Source of the DNA: Synchiropus splendidus
Lineage: Eukaryota; Chordata; Actinopteri; Syngnathiformes; Callionymidae
DNA: 64,000 nucleotides
Direction of reading: 5' to 3'
NCBI RefSeq assembly: GCF_027744825.2
Contig: NC_071350.1
Span: forward strand, 2,728,001 to 2,792,000
Shown: positions 53,829-63,135 of the stretch, in pieces
How positions within the stretch are numbered: the first letter of the stretch is position 1
Layout: each line of letters begins with the position of its first letter
Position numbers and translations under genes: made by a program
The notes under the pieces: generated by a model
Told to the model about the DNA's origin: nothing
The model's database searches: none
The model's input: the letters and a program-made list of their open reading frames with translations, nothing else

Positions 53829-55186
53829 CACAACATTGTCAGCAGAAACCTGAAGACACAATTAACCACAGGGCTAAACGCCACATTAGAATGTTGGAAT
53901 AATCATAGCGTCTAATAGTCTAATAGTTTCATACTGACCTCAGGAGAACCAGACTACAATACTGTGATCAAAAAGGTCTGATTAAAAATCAATATTAATT
54001 CCGACCCTCGAATACAGTTAATAACAGTGGGTCCTGAGAGTGAGAAAGAGATCAATAATTCAATAGCAGAACTGAGCTTCTGTGTGTTATGTGCCTGGTG
54101 TCTCCTCAGAGAGACTAAAAAACTCTATCTTTCGTTGGAGACTTAAACCATTTTCTTTACCCAAGACTACAACTGAGACAGCGTGGGCTTCATAGATGGA
54201 CTTAATGCATATATGCATTATAACCAGGAGAACATACTGCTTGGGTGTGCTCAAAATATTAGCAGTCCAACATGACAAACTAGATCAATCCAAGGCCGCT
54301 CTGACTATATTCTCCAAAATAATAATAATTGTAATTATAATAATTATTATTATTATTATTATTATTATAATGTCACTGCACAGGAACAACATCAGATGTC
54401 AAAATATGAAGCTATCTTCAGCACCTCTTTTGTTAATCGACACACAGCCACAGACATCTCTCAAGCACTCCAGCGCGGGCTCATTCTCAGACTGTCCCAC
54501 AGCCCCGAAATAAAAGTGACAGAACATGGTCTGCAACGTAACAAACGCAAGGCTATACAACCGACAGGTTTCAGGGGAGCCCACACACCGACTCCAAGCC
54601 ACAGTACACTCTGATTTCACGCCTTTTTATCAAGATCATGGATCACTTTCGTTTGCTAAAGAGGAAATACCCTTGAAATAGGGTTTTCAGGGTCACAGAC
54701 CACCAGGAAACAAGCAGCATCCAGACAAGTCAATGTAAAGCAATGGGGTGGTCAGCCAGATCCGTGGACCTTACCAATGGTAGGGTGACATCAAAAACGC
54801 ACTAACAACGTGTCATTTACTTGACATTCCTTCACAGTATTGTATTACTTTGGGTGAATGTCTACAAAAGTGAAGCAGCTGTTCCACGGCAGCTCATGTC
54901 TACCTGTTGCAGTCAGGTCACTTGCAGGGGAAGACAGAGTAGCTGTACCCGCCCCTGGTCACTGCAAAGCTCGTGAAGGCTGGAATTGAAACCAGCCTTT
55001 TTGGGAGTGGACATGCGATATTAACAGCTGGAGGTGACAACGACCCAGCTAAACATTACCTGTCAGCCCGCCTCCACCTTCTCCATAGCCTCGTCTCCTT
55101 TGCAGAACGAAGTACTCGTTATCCTTCTCGGTGACCCACAATTTGAAGGCGTTTTTTAGCAGGATTTCTTCCGGTTTTAGCCACAT
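31906..55186 (-). CDS. tbc1d8b: tbc1d8b, Rab GTPase-activating protein, complete
   Basis: Twenty-one coding exons (minus strand, 5' to 3'): 55060-55186, 49769-49879, 49049-49167, 48026-48251, 47418-47658, 45064-45271, 44827-44994, 44582-44743, 43837-43987, 41222-41436, 40613-40730, 40261-40546, 40059-40188, 38742-38840, 38073-38141, 36811-37051, 36665-36730, 34607-34699, 34444-34491, 33997-34094, 31906-32307. They total 3,378 bases: 1,125 codons plus stop, in frame throughout (human is about 1,120). Order: MWLKPEE start, two GRAM domains (about 150-220 and 285-350), TBC domain (about 485-700) with Arg-finger motif IERDLHR (Arg541) and Gln-finger YCQ (Gln576), an EF-hand loop [12 protein letters not shown] (874-885) and a diverged tail. 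It stimulates GTP hydrolysis by Rab proteins in vesicle traffic. TBC1D8B is preferred over TBC1D8 because of [34 protein letters not shown] and the radx neighbour. The exon 8 acceptor (CATCAAG) is the weakest boundary. Confidence 0.95.
32388..32994 (+). mobile_element. MITE copy, 3' part missing (family of 42343-43091)
   Basis: Begins GGCTGTGTCCCATTTCTC and matches 42343-42911 over nearly its full length with many mismatches (shared: CCAGTGTTGGAGACGTTTTG, AGCCTGGATGCTAGCCGACT). Similarity stops at CACTTCATAT, so the distal inverted end is lost. It lies in tbc1d8b intron 20. An open frame of 125 codons inside it is an artefact. Confidence 0.85.
35215..35280. repeat. Fragment of the TACTGTA-end MITE family
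   Basis: CTTATAGTCCGGAAAATACA GTA matches the right end of the element at 11725-12204. Only the terminal part is preserved, in tbc1d8b intron 17. Confidence 0.6.
36811..37051 (-). CDS. tbc1d8b: tbc1d8b exon 16 (EF-hand)
   Basis: Contains [19 protein letters not shown] and a canonical EF-hand loop, D-x-N-x-D-G-x-V-x-x-x-E (residues 874-885), with all calcium-ligand positions filled. The GTACG donor is followed in exon 17 by [20 protein letters not shown]. Confidence 0.93.
38199..38707. mobile_element. hAT-type MITE filling tbc1d8b intron 14
   Basis: Ends are CAGAGGTTGGCAA on the left and, inverted on the right, CAGACCTGGGCAA. Flanks AATTCGAG (38191-38198) and AATTAGAG (38708-38715) are an 8-bp target duplication with one mismatch, the hAT hallmark. 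The intron (38142-38741) is 600 bp, so without the element it would be about 83 bp. No coding capacity. A relative in opposite orientation is in radx intron 8. Confidence 0.88.
41222..41436 (-). CDS. tbc1d8b: tbc1d8b exon 10 (catalytic fingers of the TBC domain)
   Basis: Carries both GAP fingers: IERDLHR (Arg541) and, as the last codons before the GTACGG donor, IGYCQ (Gln576). Both catalytic residues are present, so the GAP is predicted to be active. Exons 9, 11 and 12 supply the rest of the domain ([48 protein letters not shown]). Confidence 0.95.
41617..41780. mobile_element. Short MITE with GTAGTGAT ends and CTCF-like motifs
   Basis: 164 bp bounded by GTAGTGAT and ATCACTAC. Inside are CCACCAGATGGCAC (41668-41681, plus strand) and CCACTAGATGGCGC (41751-41764, minus strand), both close to the vertebrate CTCF core. 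It is in tbc1d8b intron 9. Target duplication not resolved. Confidence 0.6.
42343..43091. mobile_element. Complete MITE with about 30-bp inverted ends
   Basis: Left end GGGCTGTGTCCCATTTCTCA; right end, inverted, GGGCTGTGTTCCATTCCTAA, and pairing continues through CCTAACACT. 749 bp, noncoding, in tbc1d8b intron 9. The related copy at 32388 lacks the right end. Target duplication not clear. Confidence 0.82.
45064..45271 (-). CDS. tbc1d8b: tbc1d8b exon 6 (second GRAM domain)
   Basis: Residues about 275-344: [20 protein letters not shown] and [20 protein letters not shown], the second GRAM domain. The last codons read VPMRE before a GTAAAG donor, and exon 7 restores VVNVEKP in phase 0. Confidence 0.94.
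48026..48251 (-). CDS. tbc1d8b: tbc1d8b exon 4 (first GRAM domain)
   Basis: Reads [10 protein letters not shown] through [17 protein letters not shown] and [20 protein letters not shown], the first GRAM (PH-like membrane-binding) domain, about residues 120-195. Acceptor GTGCTCCAG, donor GTGAGT. Confidence 0.95.
48639..48750. repeat. Degenerate relative of the 41617 MITE
   Basis: Shares GCCACCAGATGGCACT and a decayed GAGCGCCA block with the element in intron 9, followed by GATGAAACTTCATC. It lies in tbc1d8b intron 3. Confidence 0.5.
49769..49879 (-). CDS. tbc1d8b: tbc1d8b exon 2
   Basis: Not visible as an open reading frame of its own. Found between the acceptor CGACGCAG and donor GTTAGT. 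It reads [20 protein letters not shown] and then [16 protein letters not shown], the family's conserved second segment. Phase 1 at both ends. Confidence 0.93.
52590..52925 (-). mobile_element. RTE-type LINE fragment (reverse transcriptase)
   Basis: On the minus strand it reads [37 protein letters not shown], then, past a stop, [20 protein letters not shown]. This is the post-YADD region of RTE-family LINEs common in fish. In-frame stops and a shift make it dead. No 3' tail was located. Confidence 0.88.
53749..53825. repeat. (TA)n tract, about 77 bp
   Basis: Uninterrupted TA repeat in tbc1d8b intron 1. Confidence 0.97.
54318..54370. repeat. AAT/ATT microsatellite
   Basis: AATAATAATT followed by (ATT)n, imperfect trinucleotide repeat. 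Confidence 0.9.
55060..55186 (-). CDS. tbc1d8b: tbc1d8b exon 1
   Basis: The start ATG at 55186 opens [18 protein letters not shown], the invariant TBC1D8/TBC1D9 family N-terminus. The exon ends GGGGLT plus one base at a GTAATG donor. A 5.2-kb intron, the largest in the gene, follows. Confidence 0.95.
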
Positions 55187-56834
55187 CTTGCAGATATACA
55201 GCGCAGTTATCTTCCAATTCCAGCAGACATGTCACGGGTCTCGGTATCCCACATCGAACCAGTGGCCGTTTGTTTGTGTGTCAGAATCCCTCCCTTCACA
55301 CGTCGACAAGAAATGCTGCCTTTGGCGCAAAGCATGATGGGAAGTGTGGTTTGTGACCAGGCACAGCAGGAAGTAATACGTCTGGAGAGGATATGATGTT
55401 AGATATATAGATTGGAAAATAAAAATCTATTTGTTTTGATGAAAAGTTTGACTTATGTGATTTGTATATAATACATATTATTTACAAAGATGATATTTAC
55501 ATACAAAACATTTTACTCAATATCAATGAAATGAAAAATAACACATTATCTTCAATAAATAATTTGAAGCTCAATTTAAAAATGTGAGAGTTTTAATGAG
55601 TAAATTTCAAAAGTTAAATTTCTGAATTTTTCCGAGTTTTTTTCTGAAACAACAATATTTCTAATTAGCTTTGGACTTAAAACTGAAAAACTTAAAACCT
55701 TTCAAATGTGGCAGCTTTACACATATTGTTGCTCAGGCTCCAGCACTCCCCATGAACAGGACTAAGCGGTGGTTAATTGAAGATTTAAGCATGCATGTAC
55801 AGTATGTACATCTTTGATGTGCATTGTTGGTTTTTAATGTCTTTCACCTCTTGGGTCCCCTCCTTCCACATGTGGACGTTTGCCTTTCAGTACCATGTAA
55901 CTTGGAAATGTATTGGCGACATTCAGGGACACTGCACGCACTATAAATTAATCTGTTAATATTATATATCAGTAAATATTTGCTGCATTGACAATTATCA
56001 TTTCCCTATTGCTGGGGGAGTCACGGCTTTATCTAATTCATTTGAACCGAATCCAAACCAATCATTTAAAAATGACACATCTGTAGGGTCGTAGCTATGA
56101 CATATTTACCTTGTCAGTTGAGTCTTCAACGAAACTTTTCTGCAATTACTTACATTACATTACATCACAATATAGCATTTCATATTTGGATGCATATCCA
56201 ATCATACAGTGGCTTTTTGATCATCGACTCATCCATAAATAATTGCATTGTTTCCCTGTGCATGCCCAGTGTTTTTAAAACTAAAAACAGCACACCAATG
56301 ACAAATACATGGCTTTGTTTATCTATCATTTTGGCTGGATGGAATTCTCTTTATCCTATGTTAAATCAGACATATCTGAAAAAAATGAAGATAAAATAAT
56401 CAACATTAGAATGAAAACGTCTTGCTTTGCTCGTTCACTATTCACTTCAACTGTAATTCAATTTAGAACTTTCCAAATTTTATTTTTTTATTATTATTAT
56501 TTTTAATTTGTATAGACAAGCCTTAGCCGCCAGATGGCAGTAGCATAAAACAGTGTCGTTAATATAAAGGGAGCGGGCGAAGTACAGAAGAACAAGAGGA
56601 AGCAGCGGAGCCCGCGCTATTTGTAAAGTAGCCTGTTTTATTTTATTTTACGATTTAAACTTTAGTCAAAGTCAATCACATTGTACGTTTGAAACTGAAG
56701 ACAGTCCTGCCATTTAATTTACACTAACCTTACTTCCGTAACTTTGTAATCTGAAGTGACACACCAATGACGTAGTAAAGAAGAAGCTAACGGATGAGAC
56801 ACAGCTGTCAACGACCGGCTGGTTTCTGTCAACA
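55187..56834. promoter_or_regulatory. Head-to-head intergenic region tbc1d8b / radx
   Basis: 1,648 bp separate the two start codons, which point outward. It must hold both 5' UTRs and promoters. Most is AT-rich; a more GC-rich patch at about 56560-56630 (GGGAGCGGGCGAAG, GAGCCCGCGC) next to a CTCF-like motif lies close to radx. Promoter positions are inferred. Confidence 0.5.
56527..56540 (+). promoter_or_regulatory. CTCF-like motif upstream of radx
   Basis: CCGCCAGATGGCAG matches the core of the vertebrate CTCF consensus. It is about 295 bases before the radx ATG, between two divergently transcribed genes. Motif match by eye only. Confidence 0.4.
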
Positions 56835-57402
56835 ATGGCAAGGAGTTTGACGGGTTGTCGGGATTCGTTTCTGCAGCGGACTCTAAATCAGTTGTCGTCC
56901 AAACAGTGCCTAACATTTAGCAAAGAGGAGTCCGTTCCTGTGGCAGTTATTGCAATTCAGCGTTACTTGAGCGACCAAAAGGACGTAGGAGACACAAGCA
57001 CCTACAGCTACGACGTCACCGTAACAGACGGTGTTTGGAAGAGGAAATGTTTTCTTCACCCGTCTCTGAATCACCTCGTCAGCACGAACACACTGAAGAC
57101 CGGGGAGAACATCAGCATCACCCAGTGCTCGTTTGTCTACAACGAGAGACGGCTGGGTCATGGTTACATACGAATTGAGGAGGTTCGCTGCGGGTCCGGT
57201 GGGTCTGCGCTTTTGGACGGGATCAATGACGTCAGTCAACTGCCGATGCTGGCCAAGGATACTATGGAGAGAAGCGAGGACCTGCGCAGTGACCTGCCGC
57301 TTCAACTGACCAGGAAACATTACCTGCCACTGTGGAACAACGAAGACACCGCGGGAGACATTTGGACCTCAGAGTGTCCCTCCTCCGACCGAGCACTGGA
57401 CG
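56835..57402 (+). CDS. radx: radx exon 1
   Basis: Starts at the ATG in CAACAATGGC (good Kozak context) and holds the first OB fold. Ends in phase 1 at CGGACG|GTAAGA-type donor (GACG|GTAAGA). Human RADX has a longer, unconserved N-terminus before the aligned VPVTVLAVQRYL region. Confidence 0.93.
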
Positions 57403-60400
57403 GTAAGATTTTTGTCTGCAGAGATGAGCTACAACACTTACAGTAAAATAAAGTGACTCAGGGGTTGCATGTCTGTAATACTGACTGTAATAGAAACTAC
57501 AATACACGAGGTGAAAGCAAATACAGATCATCATCATTCAATATCTTGTTTATTATAATGACACCGTTAGAGAGCAACTCAATATATATATATATATATC
57601 GATACATTTCTTGTATCTTTATTGTTCCACGAGTGATGTCTTTCAATGTAAAATGGACTGAAAGTTCCTAACCACACTGTGCATCTTCCGCAGTGTCAAA
57701 AATTGATTTCCTCTCTGATCTGGGGACTGACAGAAAACTGTTGCTGCCACTCCTTGTGAGAGTCATCCACAAATCCAGGTTACATTATTACGGCAAGCAT
57801 GAACACGAAATAGATTTTCCTTACCAGGTGAGTAGGGAATAGTCTTTAATACCTTATGATCGAATGTCAATGCAGCTAGCGAAAGTGTTGAAAGAAACAA
57901 ATTTATACTCCATTTTGTAGAGATGAAAGTGAAACTAATTTGCCCCAAACTCATTGACATTCTTTGACAAACGTGATGCAATATTTCGCAGGCCTATTTT
58001 GAAGTTGCTGACAGAAGTGGAACCATGTCCCTGGTACTTTGGAATGACCTCTGCCCTCAGTTTTACCAGAGGATATGCATTGGAACTGTGCTGCACCTCC
58101 AAAACTATGTTGTGAAGAAAAGTTACCAGAAACGCACACGGCCCCAAATGGACCAATCTAGATTCAAATCCTTCCAACTTGTGGGTATGTAGACACTCTC
58201 TCAGAAGGTGAATACATGTGTGGTTGTTCATTTGTTCTGTGTAAGTTTATCAAAGCAAAGACTTTTTAGTCACTGACATGTCTGTTTTTCTGTATTAGAG
58301 ATCGGCCTGAATGTGCGAAACCCAGCCTCAGTCATCACCGTGGTCTCTCCAAAAAGTGTCCAGCCTCAGTGGGGCTTGCCAGAGGTGTCCTACCAGTTCA
58401 TCCCAAGGTGGTTACACACACTCTTAACTAGGGCTGCAACGATAACGTCCACAACAAAATTTCGTCAACATCAAAATTTGTGCGTCAATGCGTCAGGTGA
58501 CTGTTGGTGGAAACACACACGGGCCGCAGGGTGGGCATCGAGAACTGGTTGTTATTCAGAAGCAGTGAGAAATTATCACATTCTCAGGAATCATTAAGAT
58601 GTTAATTTCTGTTCCTTTAATTGGTTCCCCACTGAGGTCAGACTCCAACTGGCCACCGTCGCTTTATGCCCCAGGCTCCGCGTTACCACCTCCGACTGCC
58701 TCAGTCACAGTCACGAGTTCGAGCGGTGACGGGTCGCATTGTTCAAAAGTGTGGCTTAGTTTTGTTTGCGAAGATAATGCGTCTTAAGGATGAGCAAATC
58801 CCTTTGAATGGTGAGAGTGTTGCGTGTTTGGTCTGTGCCCCCACACACCCTCGAGCTAACAGCAAGCATGTCGGTTAGCACGGAGCTAATTTGTAAGAGG
58901 AGATTGATTTGTTTTTAATGATGTCACACACGTCTCATTTGTGCTACTAGAGTGATTTTTTTTTTTGTCCTCGGTGTCTCTCCTCCTCCTAATAATAACC
59001 AGAACTGAACTACGGAGCTACACTGAACACATCGTAATTCTTCAAATAAGAGCTTTTGATGTGGATGTTGATCAGATATTTTATATGGGATACATATGTG
59101 GATAGTGATGATTTTAAATTCTTCTCAAGGACCAATAAAGACCACAGTTTTAAAGAACTGGAGCTCTCTGTCAACTGTTTTATGCTGCATGCTTCACAGG
59201 GTTAATACATGTTCCTGGATTATCTGCCATTATTTTAATATACTTGTTTAACAATGTATGGTGTCTGAGTATCACAGTGAGATGATTTAAGCAACTTATG
59301 GTTAAACAGAAATTCAAAATAGATCCAAATTAAGGTAATCGCGATTAGTCAACTAATCGAAAAAATGATGAATCGATTAGTCAACAAGGAAAATAATCGT
59401 TAGTTGCGTTAGCCCTACTCCTAACTTGTATGAACAATTTTGCTTATGGGGCTTTTCCTGTTCTAGGTCACAGGTTGAAAGCCTAGCCAGCAACTCGGCC
59501 TGGGATGTGATCGGCTTGGTGATGTTCGTGGGTCGCGTGGAGAGAGTGAAGAGCAAAGCGAGCACAGGTGCGTCTTGACAGCATTAGTGATTAAAGTGGA
59601 GAGCTAGAGAACAACGGTATGTCTTAGCAGGTGCCGAGAAGTTCTGGACGTACCGCTGGGTCCATGCAGTGGATGAGACATCGGCGCACCCGTTCATCCT
59701 GGAGCTTTTCTCCTCCTCCCAGCCGGAAATATTCACCACCATCTCCCCAAGTGAGACAGCAGTCACAGTTCAGTTTCAGTTCGCAACGGTTTGCCCTTCT
59801 CGTGACCTCTGCCTCTGTGGTTGAACTGCGCAGTGTCATACATAGTCTGCACTCAGATGAGGGTTCGCAGCGTGGAAGGCTCACTTCCATATCTCACCAG
59901 CAGCTCTGAGACGCAGATCTTCATCACCGGTCGGCAGCTACACACAACATGAGGTGACAGAAACCACCAAGCATCTTTACTAACCTGTTCTCCTGACAGG
60001 TCATCACAAGGGTCAACCGTATGTAAATGACAACAGGGTGAGGACCTTTATCCAGTGGACCAAGACTCTGAAGGATAACACGGTCCTCGAGAAGACTGCC
60101 GTCGGCGGTCATTACTGTTACCCTCACTTACCCCGAACCTATAGCCGGGCCAAACAAGAGGCTACAAGTAAGTGTCCTCGGTGGTGGCTTTAATAGGGCT
60201 GGATGTTGCCTCGGAGGCGAGTCACTGTAGAGCAGACCAGGGCAAAGAGTGGCTCAGGGGCCATACATGGCCCTTTGCCTGTGTTTTTGTGGCCCTCATG
60301 AGGTCAGACTATACAACTGATAAGTTGTCATTTTCTGTCATTTTTTTACCCTGTTTCCGTTTTAGCCGTTTTAACAGTAAATCCAACACATTCATGACTA

Positions 60401-61999
60401 CACCTTTGTTTCTTCTTTTTGTGTGTCAATTCAGTATTTTCCTCAATATTTGTTGAAAGAAAATTCAAAACATATTTTGAAATAAATTGGCTTTTCATCT
60501 TTGATGTTATTTTTTATAGGGTTCATGCCACATTTGCTCTTCTTAATATCCTTGCTTCCATGTGGTAAACTTCATATGTCGCTTAAGATTTTTTGCCGTC
60601 TCATTTCATTGTCATTGCCGCCTTTCTTTTGGCATGGCGGCCCCTCACAACAGTCAGAGTTTATAATGTTGCCCTTTAGGAAATGTAACTGTTTCTGTTT
60701 GGAAACTCAGTATTGACAATATATAATAATAATAATAATGTAGGAAAAGTATATAACCTATCACAAGCTACTGTAATGACTGTGGAAGATGTTCCTGCAG
60801 CCCCCATGGTTGCTGCCTCTGACCTCAAGACTGAACTGGAGACCCTCAGCTACAGGGAGCGAAAGAAACTGGCTATTCAAGGTCAAATCACAGCAGTGAG
60901 ATACATGAGGAGCTTTCTGGCTCCTCAGGAGGCCGATGCTGAGCAGGTATAGGGATTTTTTGAAGAATGTTTATTAAAATTCGAGATTTAATGTGTTTCT
61001 TTTCCACAGGTTCAACCAGACGCAGCAAAGAACGGCCTACAAACTGGGGACTACAGATCTCAGACAACTCTGGGCTCACCAGTCCAGAGGAAGAGAAGGC
61101 GCCGTGCCAGGTGCGTCTGTTTTACACGTCTGTTGTGAAGTCCAATTTGGATTCTAACCTTGTTGAAATATGTGCTTCCAGGAACTTCACAGTGCCTCTG
61201 AGCAGCAGCAGCAGCAGTGAGCATGACGAGGACAGGGAACAGCAGGCGGCAGCAGAGAGTCACTGTGAGTCAGGACAAGCGCCTCCTAGAGGTTCTGTGA
61301 AATGTAACACAGATATGACAAAACAAAAAGGGCAGAAAAGAAAATGTTTTCCCCTCTGTCATTCAACAAACTATTCCCATTGATTTTTAAATTAGAAATC
61401 ACAGGCGCAAATGAGCTTGTATTTACAAGCATCATGAGAAAGACAGAATAGGATGACAATAACAATAAGATAAAATCTGAATGACAATGTGATGATGAAT
61501 ACACGATGCGATATCAAGGGAATAACTTAAAAATCTTAAAAATCAAATTGTTTCCAGATACATTTTTAAAGTTCAGAATAGAAAAAAATTGATTGGATTT
61601 GGATTCCTTAAATACTGAAATGGATCCTAATAATGTCCATTTTATTTGACTTTTTCAAAGGGAAGACCGTGAAATGGATGTCATTATAAGAATAAAACTA
61701 ATAATGAAGTGTTGTGATAAGTGTGCTCTGTCCTTCTACGTTGAGCCGATCGATTGGTCTTGCAGGTGCAGAGCATTGCTGGGAGAGCAGCAAGTGGCCG
61801 CAGCAGCGTCTGGACGTGGCTGAGCATGTGAGTCTGGGGCGTTTGCACCAGCAGAGCCTCAGTCGCAGGTTCAGTCTGGAGGAGAAGGATGCCCAGCTGC
61901 AGTGGCTGAACCTGCAGCCAGGGAGGTGGAGCCCAGAGAGGAGCAGGGACACAGTGACGGAGGTGGACTGTCCTGGATACTACCTCCTCACCATCATAG
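56835..61999 (+). CDS. radx: radx, RPA-related ssDNA-binding protein, 3' end missing
   Basis: Twelve coding exons: 56835-57402, 57694-57827, 57992-58184, 58299-58407, 59467-59567, 59631-59750, 59834-59929, 60000-60167, 60744-60946, 61010-61110, 61182-61264, 61766-61999. They join in frame to 703 codons plus one base. RADX (human CXorf57, 855 residues) binds single-stranded DNA at replication forks and restrains RAD51. OB-fold regions: about 30-125 (VPVAVIAIQRYLSD, YSYDVTVTDGVWKRKCFLHP), about 205-290 (LLVRVIHKSRLHYYG, YFEVADRSGTMSLVLWNDLC) and about 345-430 (DVIGLVMFVGRVERV, SQPEIF, YIVCTQMRV). HYLPLWNNEDTAGDIW and FITGHHKGQPYVNDNRVRTF match RADX. QRKRRRAR (590-597) is a possible nuclear signal, followed by an acidic Ser run. 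Exon 12 ends YYLLTIIG at a GTGAGC donor; the last 80-100 residues should lie beyond 64000. Confidence 0.94.
58429..59417. mobile_element. hAT-type element filling radx intron 4
   Basis: Ends TAGGGCTGCAACGATAAC and, inverted, TAGGGCTAACGCAACTAACG. Flanks CTCTTAAC (58421-58428) and CTCCTAAC (59418-59425) are an 8-bp target duplication with one mismatch. 989 bp without a recognised transposase. The intron (58408-59466) is 1,059 bp, so about 62 bp without the insertion. Confidence 0.9.
60233..60690. mobile_element. hAT-type MITE in radx intron 8, same family as 38199
   Basis: Left end CAGACCAGGGCAAAGAGTGG with GGGGCCATACATGGCCC; right part CCCCTCACAACAGTCAGAGT, AATGTTGCCCTTTAGGAAAT. These match, in reverse, the ends of the element at 38199-38707. 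It takes up most of the 576-bp intron. Exact right end and target duplication uncertain. Confidence 0.7.
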
Positions 62000-62164
62000 G
62001 TGAGCCATTCTCCACTCAGGTTCCTCTCTAACACATCAGTTTACTGAAACTCATGTGGGTCTGACCTTTAGTGTGTGGTGACTCTGACTGTAAATGCCTG
62101 ACTCATTGCTGGAAAAAAAATCCTTTTCATCCCACATGAATTTTTGATTGATGAGTGTGTTCAC

Positions 62165-63127
62165 TAGGGACAGGCAATAACTTATCGTACACGATATACT
62201 GCCAAACACTGTCTCCACGATGACAATTCTGCATCTCACAATCAATTCGATAAACACGCGGCACTCGCTGTATCGGACTTGCACACGTTAACATGACGAG
62301 ACCGTGACAGCGCTGTGCTCTTCAGCTCCGCAGCATTTGAGAGCTGACACCAGCGTGTGACGGTTTGGAGAGTGTGGTGGACTTTGGTTCACAATCGTAG
62401 TTTTACATTTCTTTTTAATCCAGGGAAGCTTTGATAATAACACTGGTCAACTCTTGAGTCTCTGGATCCGTGTTTATTTTATTAGATGGAGTGGTGGTTC
62501 AGTGATCGCGGACACACTCTCACCGGTATGCTACGACCCGGCATCAGTTAGTGACCATCAACAAATTCTAAAGCAGTCAAAGTATTAGTGACATCTTCAA
62601 TTAGGCAGTGGAAAACAACCATTTTAGGAGAGAGAATTGTGAAAAGATTTTTCGTCACGCAAGACAAAGGACTGTCAGTTTGTATAATGATTTGGAGAAT
62701 AGAATATGACCAAATGATCATCATGATTTCTAATATGTCTTCAATAGCATCTAGGAAATGTGTCCAGACTGGTTCATAGTTAAAGTCAACTGTTCAGAGA
62801 CATGAGATACAGCAGTCAGACGGCTCAATTTAGCCCCTAAATAAAACTGTCAGAGCAGTCTGTCAGACACCAGTGGCTTCGACCAGAGACGTGAAACATT
62901 CAATTTCTCATCTCTACACTTAGTTAACTATTATATTTAAACATAAGCAAATAATGATGTTGGAGACAAACTCCACTAATAAGTTTTATCATAAAAGAGT
63001 TTCAAGAGAGACTGAGTGTCCAACACATGGAATAGAATGAAAATGTATTTATCGTGATAATTATTGTTAGCGGCAAAATTACAGCATTTATCGTGATAAC
63101 TTTTTTTGTCCATATCACCCATCCCTA
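62165..63127. mobile_element. hAT-type element with perfect 8-bp target duplication
   Basis: Ends TAGGGACAGGCAATA and, inverted, TAGGGATGGGTGATA. GTGTTCAC flanks both sides exactly (62157-62164 and 63128-63135). 963 bp, no transposase seen; a 63-codon frame inside is not recognisable. It lies in the radx intron after exon 12. Confidence 0.93.
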
Positions 63128-63135
63128 GTGTTCAC

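Larger units (their letters stand above)
49880..55059. other. tbc1d8b intron 1
   Basis: The largest intron. It contains an RTE-type LINE fragment (52590-52925), a (TA)n tract (53749-53825) and an ATT-rich run (54318-54370). No exon or RNA gene recognised. Confidence 0.7.
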
